Shown here in pieces: positions 44,774 to 55,398 of a stretch of 64,000 bases of DNA. Both the position numbers and the translations under genes were made by a program. The notes under the pieces are model-generated. The model had not been told where the DNA came from. It did no database searches and worked only from the letters and a program-made list of their open reading frames with translations. Location of the stretch: NCBI GenBank assembly GCA_963680875.1, contig OY804577.1, positions 101,257,906 to 101,321,905 on the forward strand. Reading direction: 5' to 3'. Every line of letters begins with the position of its first letter. Within the stretch, counting starts at the first letter, position 1. This DNA is from Bathymodiolus brooksi. Lineage: Eukaryota > Mollusca > Bivalvia > Mytilida > Modiolidae.

Positions 44774-45655
44774 GTTTGTATATATATAATTACTAAAATA
44801 AACAGTGGCTGATATATAGTACACTGATTTTGATATGACAATGTTAATGGTCGCTTGCATGCCATTCTCATCATAAATGTATTTAAATATGTATCATGTC
44901 TACCTTCTGATTTCAGATTAAAATGGAATTTGCGTGCCAACATACACTATGTCACGATCACAACACATATTAAGAAATCCTCATGAAAAAAATGAGTAAT
45001 ATTCTATGTTTGCACATATTATTACTGTGATTGAACCCATTACTACACTTAGATGACCACGTTCAAAGTTTTCATTTTTGTGTGGAACGGAAATCTAAGT
45101 AGACTGACGCTATTGAATACTATGTAGCATACTGTACATGAACATTCAGGCGAGCGATGCATCCTCAAGAGAGTTTCTAGATGTACCTTTTTGTTCTTTA
45201 GAAATGCCTGTACCAAGTCAGGGTCATTACGGTTTTCACAGTTTTCCGGTTGTGACTGATTTTGTCTGTTTATATATTTATGAGTTTTGACTTTCCCTTT
45301 GGAAAATTATTCGGAGTTCGGTAATTTGTTATTACCCTTATTTACAAATATACTTATTACGCTCATATAATATCACAAAAAGTTTGTAATGATAACAAAC
45401 GACGGACAATGAAAAACAATAATTGAATGTACTACTATTATTTTCCTTGTACAAGTGGAAATGTTCGCATAGGGGATTGTCGTTTAATTGGAATGCGCAA
45501 AAGCAACCTAAATGCGAAATTTGTTTAATATATGATGTATGAACAACTGGAAACTGCATAGTTTTCTAACAATGAACTTTATAGGTTTTATTTTATTACT
45601 TGTATCAGAAAATTTATTAATCCAAGTTTAAATAACATCTGGATTTCTTTTGCAG
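44774..45655. other. Intron between module-2 transmembrane and tail exons
   Basis: Bounded by gtttgt and ttttgcag. It contains the dispersed repeat at 45200-45347. No other coding signal. Confidence 0.5.
45200..45347 (+). repeat. Dispersed repeat (also at 50197-50340)
   Basis: 'aaatgcctgtaccaagtcagggtcattacggttttcac' through 'cggtaatttgttattacccttattta', about 94% identical to 50197-50340. Its 3' half is also inserted in the LINE at 20490-20573. Confidence 0.85.
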
Positions 45656-45887
45656 GAACAAAAGAATACTAAATGCAAGAAGAACCAATGATTATGCAAA
45701 TAACAAACATTATTGTGATTTGAAAAATAATGTACCGAAGGTGCCATGCCAGGAATATGATATTATTGATAGTAATTATAATACCATTGAGATGGACAGA
45801 TCCCAGCCCTCTAACAACATCATGTGCATGGAAGGAGAATACATTAGTGTTGAACCTGATGGACATTTGACGACTAACATTAATTGA
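45656..45887 (+). CDS. Receptor cytoplasmic tail exon (module 2, short tail)
   Basis: Acceptor ttcttttgcag precedes 45656. The first base completes Arg with the transmembrane exon, and 76 codons follow to the TGA at 45885-45887. It starts RNKRILNARRTNDYANNKHY. It contains VPCQEYDII, SNYNTIEMD and MEGEYISVEPD, so three Tyr-x-x-Ile/Val sites. It aligns with the long tail at 8654 (VPATEFDI, then MEGNYSTVDxD) but lacks the tandem expansion and the YAxVDK end. It probably gives a receptor form or paralogue with much lower tyrosine-docking valency. No AATAAA was seen close downstream. Confidence 0.62.
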
Positions 45888-48557
45888 GGACTGGAACAAT
45901 AGTTAGAATTATCCTCAGAAAATATATACTTTCACGATTTTAAGTATACTTTGATCTCCCGAATAATTTATTGTGACTAATGCATTTAAAAAACTAGCCA
46001 TGGCAATGTTTTTGCATTGGTTTTTTTCAATGGTAACAGTAGCTTATCCAGTGGATAAAGCATATTACAGTAAAGCGAGTGAAAACAAAACATTTGAGAT
46101 AATATCGATCGTAGTAATTATAATATAAAATTAGATCGTTTTCTGTAGACACATTATATATGTGATTGAAACTTAGCCATATAACCAAAATATCTGGTCA
46201 GTAGGGTAAGATTTAGAATACCAAGTTCATGTTCTTCGTAGCAGACCAATCACTGCCCGTTTGTAAGTTTGTTTACTTTGTAGGCCAATCTTTGAATTGG
46301 ATTCGTGTTGTTCACTTTACGCTATTATGTGTTTAGGTCCAAGCTGTGATGTCTGCTGCGCTTTTCGTATGAAATTATGTCTCGTTCGTCTTTAACCCCA
46401 GGTATTCGTTGGACAGCTCATGCCTTATTTATATATTTATGTGTATTTATTTACGCATATTGGTGTCAAACACTACTTGATTGTAAGTGTAACATTGCGA
46501 GTGTCTCATAAGATGAGGAAACTGCTTACCCTTCGCGAACACCTGGATTCACCTCGCTTGTTATTTGGTCTCTGGATTGTCGATTCTTCATTGCATCTTC
46601 CGTTTTCCCTGATTTTTACACTAAGACCTAACAAGACTATGTTTGGATAGCAAACTATTCATATGCTTTGTCTACTTTTCGGGTTAGTAATTTATCAAAA
46701 ACGTTGATATTTAATTAAGTGCATACTACGCGTTTCTTGCATAACCTTCATCTGGTACATTAAGAGTAGAAAGAAAAGGAAATTATTGGAAGCAAGAAAC
46801 CCAAACGATATAAATTTCAATAATTACTATGTCTAATAATGCAAGTACGTCTTAACATCAAGCGAACCAGACTTTATATCAAGGCAAAACATATATCTTT
46901 AAATGTTTTTATCATTACTAATAACGCAAAACATTATATAGAATGTACATAGACAAATAGCTATGATAATTTGATAGTAATATAGCTAACAATATACAAT
47001 GTTTGAAGCTTAGTTCAATAAAACTTGCATACCATTCATTGACCCTGCTTTTGTATTGTTCATGTTTATCGTCATTTATTTTTGTGATAATATGTGGTCT
47101 TTTTGAGGGGAGACATGTTTTTTTATCGTGTGTGTTTATATGTATTGCCGTTGGAAATTCAGTTATCAAGAGGGGAGGATTGGAATCTCATCAACCGGTC
47201 TAAGCCCGCCACATTTGACCAATGTCATATATGGTGTTCTTTATTGTGTTAAGTGAGTTCAGTTAAGATTAGTGGTGATTGTTCGTTTTGTTGATATTGG
47301 TGGGATTGATAACCATGACTGCTAAAACTTTTTTTTCATGATATTAAAATATTGAGAATAATATTATGTGTTCATCTGAAAGCTATTATTTATCGGCTGG
47401 TATGATGCTATTGATTATTGGTTTATTATATATGTTGATAAAATTTAATTAAGCTCTTTCTTTAGTGAGTACATTGGAAATGCCAGATTTTAGTCTGTTT
47501 TGTTTTAGGTTTGTATAATTTACATTTAACTAGCGTATGATTCGTGCATGTTGTTAGTGTTGTCATTCATTTCTGAAAACGAATCATTTATAGTGGTAGG
47601 AAACATCAATCATGCACTTCTTATTTCGAATAAAAATAGAGATGTGGTTCCTGTTACTTGATGGGAAATAATGTTACACATTATATTAACATTAAGTCAT
47701 ATAACTTTTCTTTTTGACCGACTTTGGAACTGGGGATGCGGCCAACATATTATTTTTCTTTTCTGACTGTTGTTCAACAATAGAGGTATACGAATATTTG
47801 ATATGCTTTAATTCACAAATATACAGAGAAAACGTGAAAATAGTTCAATCTTTATTTGTCTGTGTATTGCTTCCTATATCACTGTATGTCCTTTTGGCCA
47901 TTGTAGTCTCTGACCATTCATTTACAGTTTTTGATTACACCTTTGGTGTCTTCAAACGATTCCTGAAGAGAGATAGACAACACAATGGCTGGCCAAAAAA
48001 AAAAGAAGACGAAAATGGTCGACAATGCAATAAATAGAAAACAAAGGCGTGAGCAGTAAATCTTATATATTCCTATTTGCATTAACGATAACAATATTCT
48101 TATTAATGTAAATTGATTGGTTAGTAATCGTTACCGTACAGAGCGCAATAATGCACTTTACGTGCAAGGAGAGGAATAATATGAAAGACAAAACAAAATA
48201 CCAAACTGTTGGAACAGCTCACCAATCCAATGCATAAATGGTAGAGAGAGACAATAGATACCATAAAAACACATGTATATGACCGCTCGCTTTCCTAGCT
48301 TGAAACATGAGTTCTAATATAAAGTTGAGACGTTAAGCCAGGTTTATGGATCCAAACTTCCCTTCGTAGTGAAATAATGCAGTCGTGCAAGTTTTGTCAC
48401 ATGTAAGTAAAATGAAAACCCTCAAACATAAGCGCGATGCAGAGAGTTGCTGTAAAGAACGCTATTATATTGAACATTATACATAATATATTCTATCATC
48501 ATGACACAGAAGTTGCAATATGTTCCGATGATCTCAATCCTCATTTAGGTATTGAAT
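45888..48557. other. Non-coding stretch with repeat pieces
   Basis: It holds a bivalve repeat fragment at 46380-46640, a Penelope-like signature at 46690-46775 (minus) and 'gaggggaggattggaatctcatcaacc' near 47169-47200, a phrase of a common mussel repeat. The open frame at 47714-48037 has no recognisable features. Confidence 0.45.
46690..46775 (-). repeat. Penelope-like 3' signature fragment
   Basis: The minus strand reads 'agatgaaggttatgcaagaaacgcgtagtatgcac' and then 'ttaattaaatatcaacgttttt', close to the fragment at 44190-44290. Confidence 0.5.
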
Positions 48558-48763
48558 TGGTTTGGTTTATGGTAGTTCACGCCACTTTCAGCAATATTTC
48601 AGTTATATCGTACCCGGAGAAAACCACCGACTTGTCGCAAGTCACTTGGTCACATAATGTTGTATCACCTGAGTGGGATGCGAACTCACAACGATAGTGT
48701 TCATAGTCACTGATTTTATAGGTAGTTGTAAATTCAACTACCACACGATTCCGACGACCCCCG
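48558..48763 (-). mobile_element. SINE-like element with internal deletion
   Basis: 'tttggtttatggtagttcacgccactttcagcaatatttcagttatatcgta' joins directly to 'cccggagaaaaccaccgac', so the 'gtcagttttattggtgga' block is missing. The rest, up to 'caactaccacacgattccgacgac', is present. Confidence 0.75.
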
Positions 48764-49394
48764 ATTTAAATATTAGATGGTATACAAGGCCATCGTAAGA
48801 ACATATTAGCGTGGATGCACTCATGATTCATTTTTCTTTTTTAAAAGAAAACATTTGTATACATAGCCAACACAGAATAATGAATATCAGTTTTTCTTGT
48901 TGATTCATTCTCCTGTCATACAAAAATGACTCATTATAATGTAAACGAGACTTCCTTGCTAATGTATTCATAATAAAAATGAATATCAGATAATATCTAT
49001 ACTTATACAAAAAGTTTTAAAAATGTTGCTGTCTATTTTAAATGTGATTTTTTATTTGCTTTTGCCGACATCTTTAGAATTATAAGTTAAAAATACTTGT
49101 GTTCATGATTTTATATAGTGTTTGTTTACTTTACAAAATAGAAAATAGTATGGACGTAAATATTATATAAACGTTAGAGGAAGTGAAAATCAGATAATAT
49201 CTATATACTTATACAACAAGCTAAAAATGTTGCTTCCTATATGATGTGTGATCTTTAATGTGATTGTACGTACATGTTTAGAATTATACTTTCAAATAGT
49301 TGTGTTCACCCATTCATATAGTGTTTATTTTACATTACATAATATATATTTGTATACCCATAAATATTGCATAAACATTAGAGAAAACCGAAAG
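48764..49394. other. AT-rich non-coding stretch
   Basis: Contains two loosely repeated segments ('atcagataatatctatacttatacaa' near 48985 and 49189). No gene. Confidence 0.4.
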
Positions 49395-49770
49395 GGCGAT
49401 CAGAAAAGAACAATTCAGAGACATTGACAATAATGGGCACACACCGAGACAGGACGAACAATTATCGATATTTCAATACGCAGAAACCCCACTAAAATCC
49501 ATATGACCATGCAAGGGCTGTGGAAGAGAAAACAGTTCCTGCTCCACTAGCGGGACCCGTCGTGTCACTGGTAAACGACACGAACGTCATTCGCTATGAG
49601 ACTCGTGTTGAACAACTGTATAAGGAAATAATCAGAAATAACAGATAAAGCATTACAAAGGAATACAGCAACCGGGAGTAAAGACGAACGAACCGAATAT
49701 CGTAGCTGACATGACACCAGGGGCTGAAAACATGAAAAATGTAATAGGACAAACTGGTTAATATCGGACC
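49395..49770 (-). repeat. Interspersed bivalve repeat (minus strand)
   Basis: The minus strand reads '...gtttaccagtgacacgacgggtcccgctagtggagcaggaac' followed by 'ttttagtggggtttctgcg', the same phrasing as 24894-25025. The open frame across it is incidental. Confidence 0.5.
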
Positions 49771-49810
49771 CACCACAAAACCTAGGCTTGGGGACAATTT
49801 ACGTTTTATA

Positions 49811-49880
49811 TTTGGTTTCGTTTATAGAGTCTAATGCCACTTTCAATTAAATTCAGTTATATCGTGGCTGTCAGTTTTTA
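49811..49880 (-). mobile_element. SINE-like end fragment
   Basis: 'tttggtttcgtttatagagtctaatgccactttcaattaaattcagttatatcgtggctgtcag' matches the tail side of the SINE-like copies only. Confidence 0.65.
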
Positions 49881-50196
49881 AAGCATGTGAAACTTCAAAG
49901 GATATACACGTAGTTGTAACTGAGTTATTTACAAAACAATGCAGTTTTTTTCTTACTTCTTGTAAATAATAAAAATATGAATATATTAATCATTTAAGTC
50001 CAGCAACGATATCTACGTTAAAAACAATAGCCACTTAATTATAAAGAATGTATACCACGATGTCGTTATATTTCGTTCATCATGCTTTATAGTAAGAAAA
50101 GGACAAATTCATCTAACAATCTTATCGGAGACTTTGAGCCGTAATGAAAGGGGGAGGATTGACGCTTTAAAATCTGATTCAACCCACCATTTCTTT

Positions 50197-50340
50197 ATAA
50201 ATGCCTGTACCAAGTCAGGGTCATTACGGTTTTCACAGTTTTCCGGTTGTTGACTGATTTTGTCTGTTTATATACTTATGAGTTTTGACTTTCCCTTTGT
50301 AAGATTGCTCGGAGTTCGGTAATTTTGTTATTACCCTTAT
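50197..50340 (+). repeat. Dispersed repeat (copy of 45200-45347)
   Basis: Starts 'atgcctgtaccaagtcagggtcattacgg' and ends 'gttattaccctta'. It is preceded by 'aagggggaggattgacgc...aacccaccattt', the leading part of the same family. Confidence 0.8.
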
Positions 50341-51328
50341 CGTAAAGTATTCAAAACTGTTATTGTGAATATAACACATCTAGTCGTGGTACCAGTTAAT
50401 TCTACCCAATCAAGCATCCGCTCTCCAAGGTATAAATACCACTTGTAACATGAATGCATTATTTTCCTTTCATCGTTGTCGTGGTTTATATACCACAATA
50501 TAAACAACTAATAACTATGAAATGATGCACGCATATACGAGATATTGTACACTTTAAATCTGGGTTGTAGTTTTATTGCTATCAGAGAGTCGTGCAGAAA
50601 TCAACGACTTAGATATGATTCGCGTTCGATTGCTTAACAGTTTAACACTGAAACCATGGTATATACAGTCGAAGAGCAGACTCGATAATGGCGTCATTTC
50701 AATTAATTTGTCACGTACATTTTTTACCGGAATCGGACACGTTTTAGAATACATCGACCAAGTGTTGAAAATTCACTCGTTTTAATCGTTGCGAGCGTCA
50801 AATATAACTGAAGAAGCGAGAAAAACATAGAAAATTGTTTCTTTCATATAAATTTGAGGCCCGGTGCTTGAACTTCTTGTAACAAAGGAGTAATGCAGAA
50901 ATTAAAACGACACGGAAATGGCGGAAGTTGTTTAAAAAAACACGAAAAATTAAAAATTAAAATATTTGCCGAAAGAGTGATGGAAAATCATATATATAGT
51001 TCAATAGATTTCTATATTAGTATTTCAAAGAAACATTTTCTGTAATTAAACATACAATAGAACTTTTTTCTGTCAGATGGATCGTGTCACATTTTGGTTG
51101 GATTCAAGGGAGGTAACTAGAATCATCAAATACTTCGTAATTTTTAACGTTCTATTTATAGAACGAGTGTAAGTAAATGCATGTTTTCTCAATAAAACAA
51201 ATATTATTTTGTATTAAAAATGTTGAAATTAGTCAGAATAATTGTCTATTATATCTACAGCTATTAAATTGATCAAATATAATTTAACAGATGAGTCCAA
51301 ATTTGAGATTTTATGGAACCACAACAGT
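50341..51328. other. Non-coding stretch
   Basis: No gene. Overlapping open frames on both strands at 50554-50785 cannot both be real and carry no motif. Confidence 0.4.
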
Positions 51329-51752
51329 ATTACTGTAAAAGTAATCCTGTTAAGCTGACTTTTCGGTCGAAATACATGTAGAGTTGTTCCATGAAGGTAT
51401 AACAAAACAAAAATCAACTGTAATGGTCTACTAAATTTATCGAATGAACTTGAGAAAAAAAAACAGTCATATTTTCATATGCAATGGTAAATCTTGGAAT
51501 ATTAAAAATTACTTTCAACTGTTTTTTAACATAATATTACTGTAAAAGTAATCCTGTTAAGCTAACTTTTTGGTCGAAATACATGTAAAGTTGTTCCATG
51601 AAGGTACAACAAAACAAGAATCAACTGTAATGGTCTACTAAATTTATCGAATGAACTTGAGAAAAAAAAAACTTTTTTTTACCAGTCATATTTTCATATG
51701 CAATGGTAAATCTTGGAATATTAAAAATTACTTTCAACTGTTTTTTAACATA
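51329..51752. repeat. Tandem duplication of about 210 bp
   Basis: Copies 51329-51535 and 51536-51752 ('attactgtaaaagtaatcctgttaagct' to 'tttcaactgttttttaacat') differ at a few positions plus a T-rich insertion of about 12 nt near 51672. It is a recent local duplication, non-coding. Confidence 0.88.
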
Positions 51753-52473
51753 TAAGGCTATTCAAACACGTCCACCGGTTTTATTGGTGGATTCACCATA
51801 CAAATCATGTATAGCGCCCCCTAGCGACCCACCACGAGCATATTGATGTCAATGTACTTGATACAAGTGATACTTTTTTCAATGTAAATGACCTTATAAA
51901 AGACAAATGAAAGAAAATGATGATAGTGAAAAAAATATAAAATGTTATCACATGCATAGTACATCCTCGTAATGACTCTTGAGCAGAACTCGTGTTAGCC
52001 AATATTTACTATTTTATAGATGTTTCTTTAAAAAAAAGGGGCGAGGGGTGTAATATTTTTAACCTTTTTTTTTTAAACAAAAGCAGATCATACTGTACTA
52101 AGATCCATTATTTAATAACTTTTTACAAAATAAAATTCACAAAAACTTCAACTAATTTTTTTTTATTAAAAATAATAAAACATTTGAATAATAGGAGAAA
52201 ACCGGATGGGGCTCTAATTTAAAATTCTAATTGAATATGCTGATGCCATTACCATAGAAAATTTGCATGCACAAATGTATCAGAATTTAAAATTAACTTT
52301 ATTCTTTCTAGAAGATCCTTTCCCTTAAATTAAATGGTCTTTCTTTGACTGTATATACTTTTGTCACAAAAGCAACATTCTAGTTGGGGTTTGAAATTTC
52401 TATATTTCTTATAGTGATCAATACAGAGAAAACATTGCTTAGATGTACATGCTTGGTTGTTATTCTGATCTAG
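51753..52473. other. AT-rich non-coding stretch
   Basis: It contains 'agcgccccctagcgacccaccacg' near 51810-51835 and T/A runs near 52060 and 52160. No gene. Confidence 0.4.
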
Positions 52474-52970
52474 CTAAATCTGAAAGCACGACTGGAATAA
52501 GTCAACATTAACTGATGTCAAAAAGCATACAAGTTTATTACTGCAGTCATTATTTTCGGCATTAGCTGCAGTATGGAGTGTAAATTCACATGGGTCAAAT
52601 GACACATTACCATAGCTGTCAAAGTTTGCTGTTGTTAAATTTAAATCATTTGTTTCAAATGCACAGCTTGTATCTATGGCTGAATCATATTTTCTCAATT
52701 TTCTTTTGCTTGATGTTGCTTCTGTATCATGGGACATTTCGAGTGATTTTCTAAATCGAGCCTCACACATTCTACAAATACAGTTATCATCTTTGAATGC
52801 CTATGCATTTTTGACAAAAGTATAAAACAGTGGTTGATTTCACCCCTGTGAGAGGTGCCAGTAGCGCTTAGTCACATCTTCTCGTTTACAGTTTATGCAA
52901 GGGCTTGGTGGTCTGATTTCATGCACCCCGCAGGGCTTTCAAAATTTTTCAAATATACCAGTACTTCACA
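52474..52970 (-). pseudogene. Cys/His-rich N-terminal fragment, unrecognised family
   Basis: The minus strand from about 52930 reads PPSPCINCKREDVTKRYWHL, a stop near 52848, then DDNCICRMCEARFRKSLEMS and a Ser/Thr/Asn-rich stretch to the stop at 52474. The spacing (CxxC ... RYWH ... CxCRMC) resembles the zinc-binding-like starts of multi-copy mollusc and cnidarian proteins. It is not the same family as 37855-40161, as far as I can tell. No downstream domain follows. Confidence 0.35.
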
Positions 52971-53026
52971 TATTTACAGGCAGTACTTTTTCTTAAAAAT
53001 TGAACATTTTTCATGAATATCTTATA

Positions 53027-53060
53027 CAGTATGTGGCCAAAAGTATTGCCACATGTAAAA
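53027..53060 (+). mobile_element. Single Tc1/mariner-type terminal sequence
   Basis: 'cagtatgtggccaaaagtattgccacatg' preceded by TA is the typical start of a Tc1-like terminal inverted repeat. The opposite end was not found nearby. Confidence 0.5.
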
Positions 53061-53177
53061 AAATCCCTATATAATCAACCAAAACCATATTTTTTCAAAA
53101 AATTAGTGTGAAATCATTTCTGGATAGATTTTAACAAATTTGACACCAAAACATTCAGAATTGTCTATATTTTGACT

Positions 53178-53365
53178 GTTTATTTGCTCATTATGTTTAT
53201 ACGAGTGGTTTTTATTTGTACATAATTTAAATATAACAAATAAAAATTGACTTTGATTTTCCTATATATTTCAACTAAAAATAAATCCTAAAAATGAACA
53301 ATCCTGTTTAAATTATCTACAAATAAAAACCACTCAGTCATATAAACCCAATGAGCAAATAAACA
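53178..53365. repeat. Hairpin repeat
   Basis: The arms 53178-53229 (tgtttatttgctcattatg...aattta) and 53307-53365 are near-perfect reverse complements separated by about 75 nt. It is probably a small non-autonomous DNA element. Confidence 0.75.
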
Positions 53366-54288
53366 TGCTGTACAACATTCTTTGAAATTAGGAGGTACCA
53401 ATTACCATTTTAAGTGGGTACTTGGTACCGTCCCTTAGTCCTTACTAAAAGGCCTGCACCCGTTGACAGTTTGACTTTGGTGGCATATTTCAGAAAAGGG
53501 GGGTGCATATAACCAAGTTCGGGTTGTAGATTGACAGAATGGGATAAATGCATCGAATTTCTAGACAATTTGCATTGTACATCAAAACAGTGTGTTTTAC
53601 CTCACATGCCTACCGTTATTCCATTGTTTACATGTGTAAATATTGATTGTACGAGCAAAATGGGAGGAGCAAATTGTTCAACTTTGACTCTGTTTGGGTG
53701 ACGTTGGAATATGGACTATTTTTCTTAAACTGTTACGAGTGATGTAAATTCCCTTTTACCCAATGAAGTGTAGATATTATTCTGTTCAAGGAACCAGTTT
53801 TTTTTTTTTTTCATACACGGGAACTTTATTCTGTCAGATGCAAAAAGTGTAAACATACGCGACAAAAAAAAATTACGATTTTCCGAGGTAAAGAAAAAAA
53901 CCGTTATTTTTACATTCATCGCAGACCGATTTTATACCAGACTGAAAATCATGACCATTAATAAATATAAATCTGATTTTTAATCATATTTCAATCATTT
54001 TCATTGGGTTAATAAAAGAAAAACGTAGTTTTCCAAGTACGTATAATTGTTTGGGTTTGTGAAGCGCCATCTAGCGGAAAATATTTACGATTATCTCCCT
54101 TGGATTTTTAAATATTCCACGGACCGGAAAATTAGAATTTTTGCGAGTCTGCTGTTCAACTGTATATATTTTACTTCTAAAGGAAATATGATATACATGG
54201 TTATTTTTATGCATTACTGAATAACAGTCAACAAATATTTAACGTATGTATTCATGCCAAAATATAATGTGCATTGCTTGTTGGTCCT
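53366..54288. other. Non-coding stretch upstream of the signal-peptide exon
   Basis: Open frames on the minus strand near 53725-53919 are Phe/Lys-rich and featureless. 'gaagcgccatctagcgga' occurs near 54060. No gene is supported, and promoter elements of the receptor would lie at its right end. Confidence 0.4.
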
Positions 54289-54294
54289 TATAAA
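54289..54294 (+). promoter_or_regulatory. Possible TATA box
   Basis: TATAAA 40 nt upstream of the ATG at 54334. A start about 30 nt downstream would leave a 5' UTR of only about 15 nt. This rests on position alone. Confidence 0.25.
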
Positions 54295-54333
54295 CTTCCG
54301 GGTTGACACCATAGACAACATAAAACGTAGAAC

Positions 54334-54382
54334 ATGATATTTCTGATATACACGATATTAGTGATTCTACAGCAGTATAAAG
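54334..54382 (+). CDS. Signal-peptide first exon of a receptor gene
   Basis: ATG at 54334 begins MIFLIYTILVILQQYK, a short hydrophobic leader, then one base before the donor aaag|gtaaga at 54383. The exon leaves at phase 1, the phase used by every extracellular exon of this locus. It joins in frame to the 57-nt exon at 61196 (g|gt gives Gly) or, over the duplication boundary, to an ectodomain exon like 3692-4075. Between 54383 and 61196 I found no other plausible coding exon. The leader is short for a signal peptide, and the call depends on the phase match and the donor. Confidence 0.45.
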
Positions 54383-54540
54383 GTAAGATATGTTGTTACA
54401 TAATCACAACTGACTACTGACTGTCCATTTCATTCATTTTTAAAACAAGAACTTCCTCAGAAATGGTCGACAAAATCGGAAACCGCAGTAATATTAATCA
54501 CTCTTTTGTTAAACTTCAAAATCTAATATATAGAGATTAA

Positions 54541-54652
54541 TACATGACCTTTTCCATATCAGCCCGGATATCATCCCGAGATCCCCATATCAGCACGAGA
54601 CACAGTCGCGGGCTGATATGGGTCGAGGGGTGATATGGAAAAGGTCATGTAT
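54541..54652. repeat. Hairpin repeat (foldback)
   Basis: Left arm 'tacatgaccttttccatatcagccc' at 54541 and right arm 'ggtgatatggaaaaggtcatgta' ending at 54651. The middle is also partly palindromic ('cccatatcagc' / 'gctgatatggg'). Same family as 43639-43795 and 4222-4353. Confidence 0.8.
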
Positions 54653-55332
54653 GAATCTTTTTATCATATACTTCCGACAAATTGTTATATGAAACACATA
54701 AACAAAATGAAATAATTAAATGAATTTATTTGAAAGCTTAAGTGTGTATTCAACAGATACATTTTCAGAACACTATTCTCAAACACTATCATTTCTACCC
54801 TCATTAATATTAATGGCAACATTTCACATGAAGGCATTTTGAAACATAGAAAATATAGATGTGATTCTTTATTGTCATTTATTTTATTTATCGTGAATTA
54901 TGACGAGGGAGTTTCCCGTGAATCGTTTTCATTCAAAATCATTTTACGTTCTCCTTGATATAATCATCTAACGTTTCAGTGATTTTTATATAATGTGGTC
55001 TTCTTGAGGACAATTTTCCCCTTTCAACTCGATTTGTTAATATTACAGACATCCTTTATTATCACCCTGGTCACTTCCACCGATTCTTGTTAGCACGATT
55101 AGTACTAATAAGCTCGCGAAGCGAGCTATTTATGACTGAAACATGGTACACTTAAATCAATAAATGAACAATGACGAATACCATTTACTTTGACTAAAAC
55201 AGAAATCCTTATCATCCATACACTATGCCTATGAAAAAGCTTCAACACATCCAGGTTACCGCTTTTCGAGAACCCTTGAGAACTTACGAAAGAGAACCGA
55301 AAGGTATCGAAGAGCAGAACATCCGGTCCAAT

Positions 55333-55398
55333 CGTAACTACTCGACCATTCTCTCTACTCCTAGTGTAGCGGAAATTGCCGAGTAGTCACGATTGATA
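55333..55398. repeat. Diverged copy of the 35-bp hairpin
   Basis: 'ccaatcgtaactactcgaccattctctctac' followed after 7 nt by 'gtagcggaaattgccgagtagtcacgattg'. It is the same structure as 17559-17635, with substitutions in both arms. Confidence 0.75.

Noticed and set aside
47714..48037. Plus-strand 107-codon open frame
   Set aside because: A hydrophobic stretch is present, but there are no splice context, motifs or homology I can recognise, and the region is repeat-rich.
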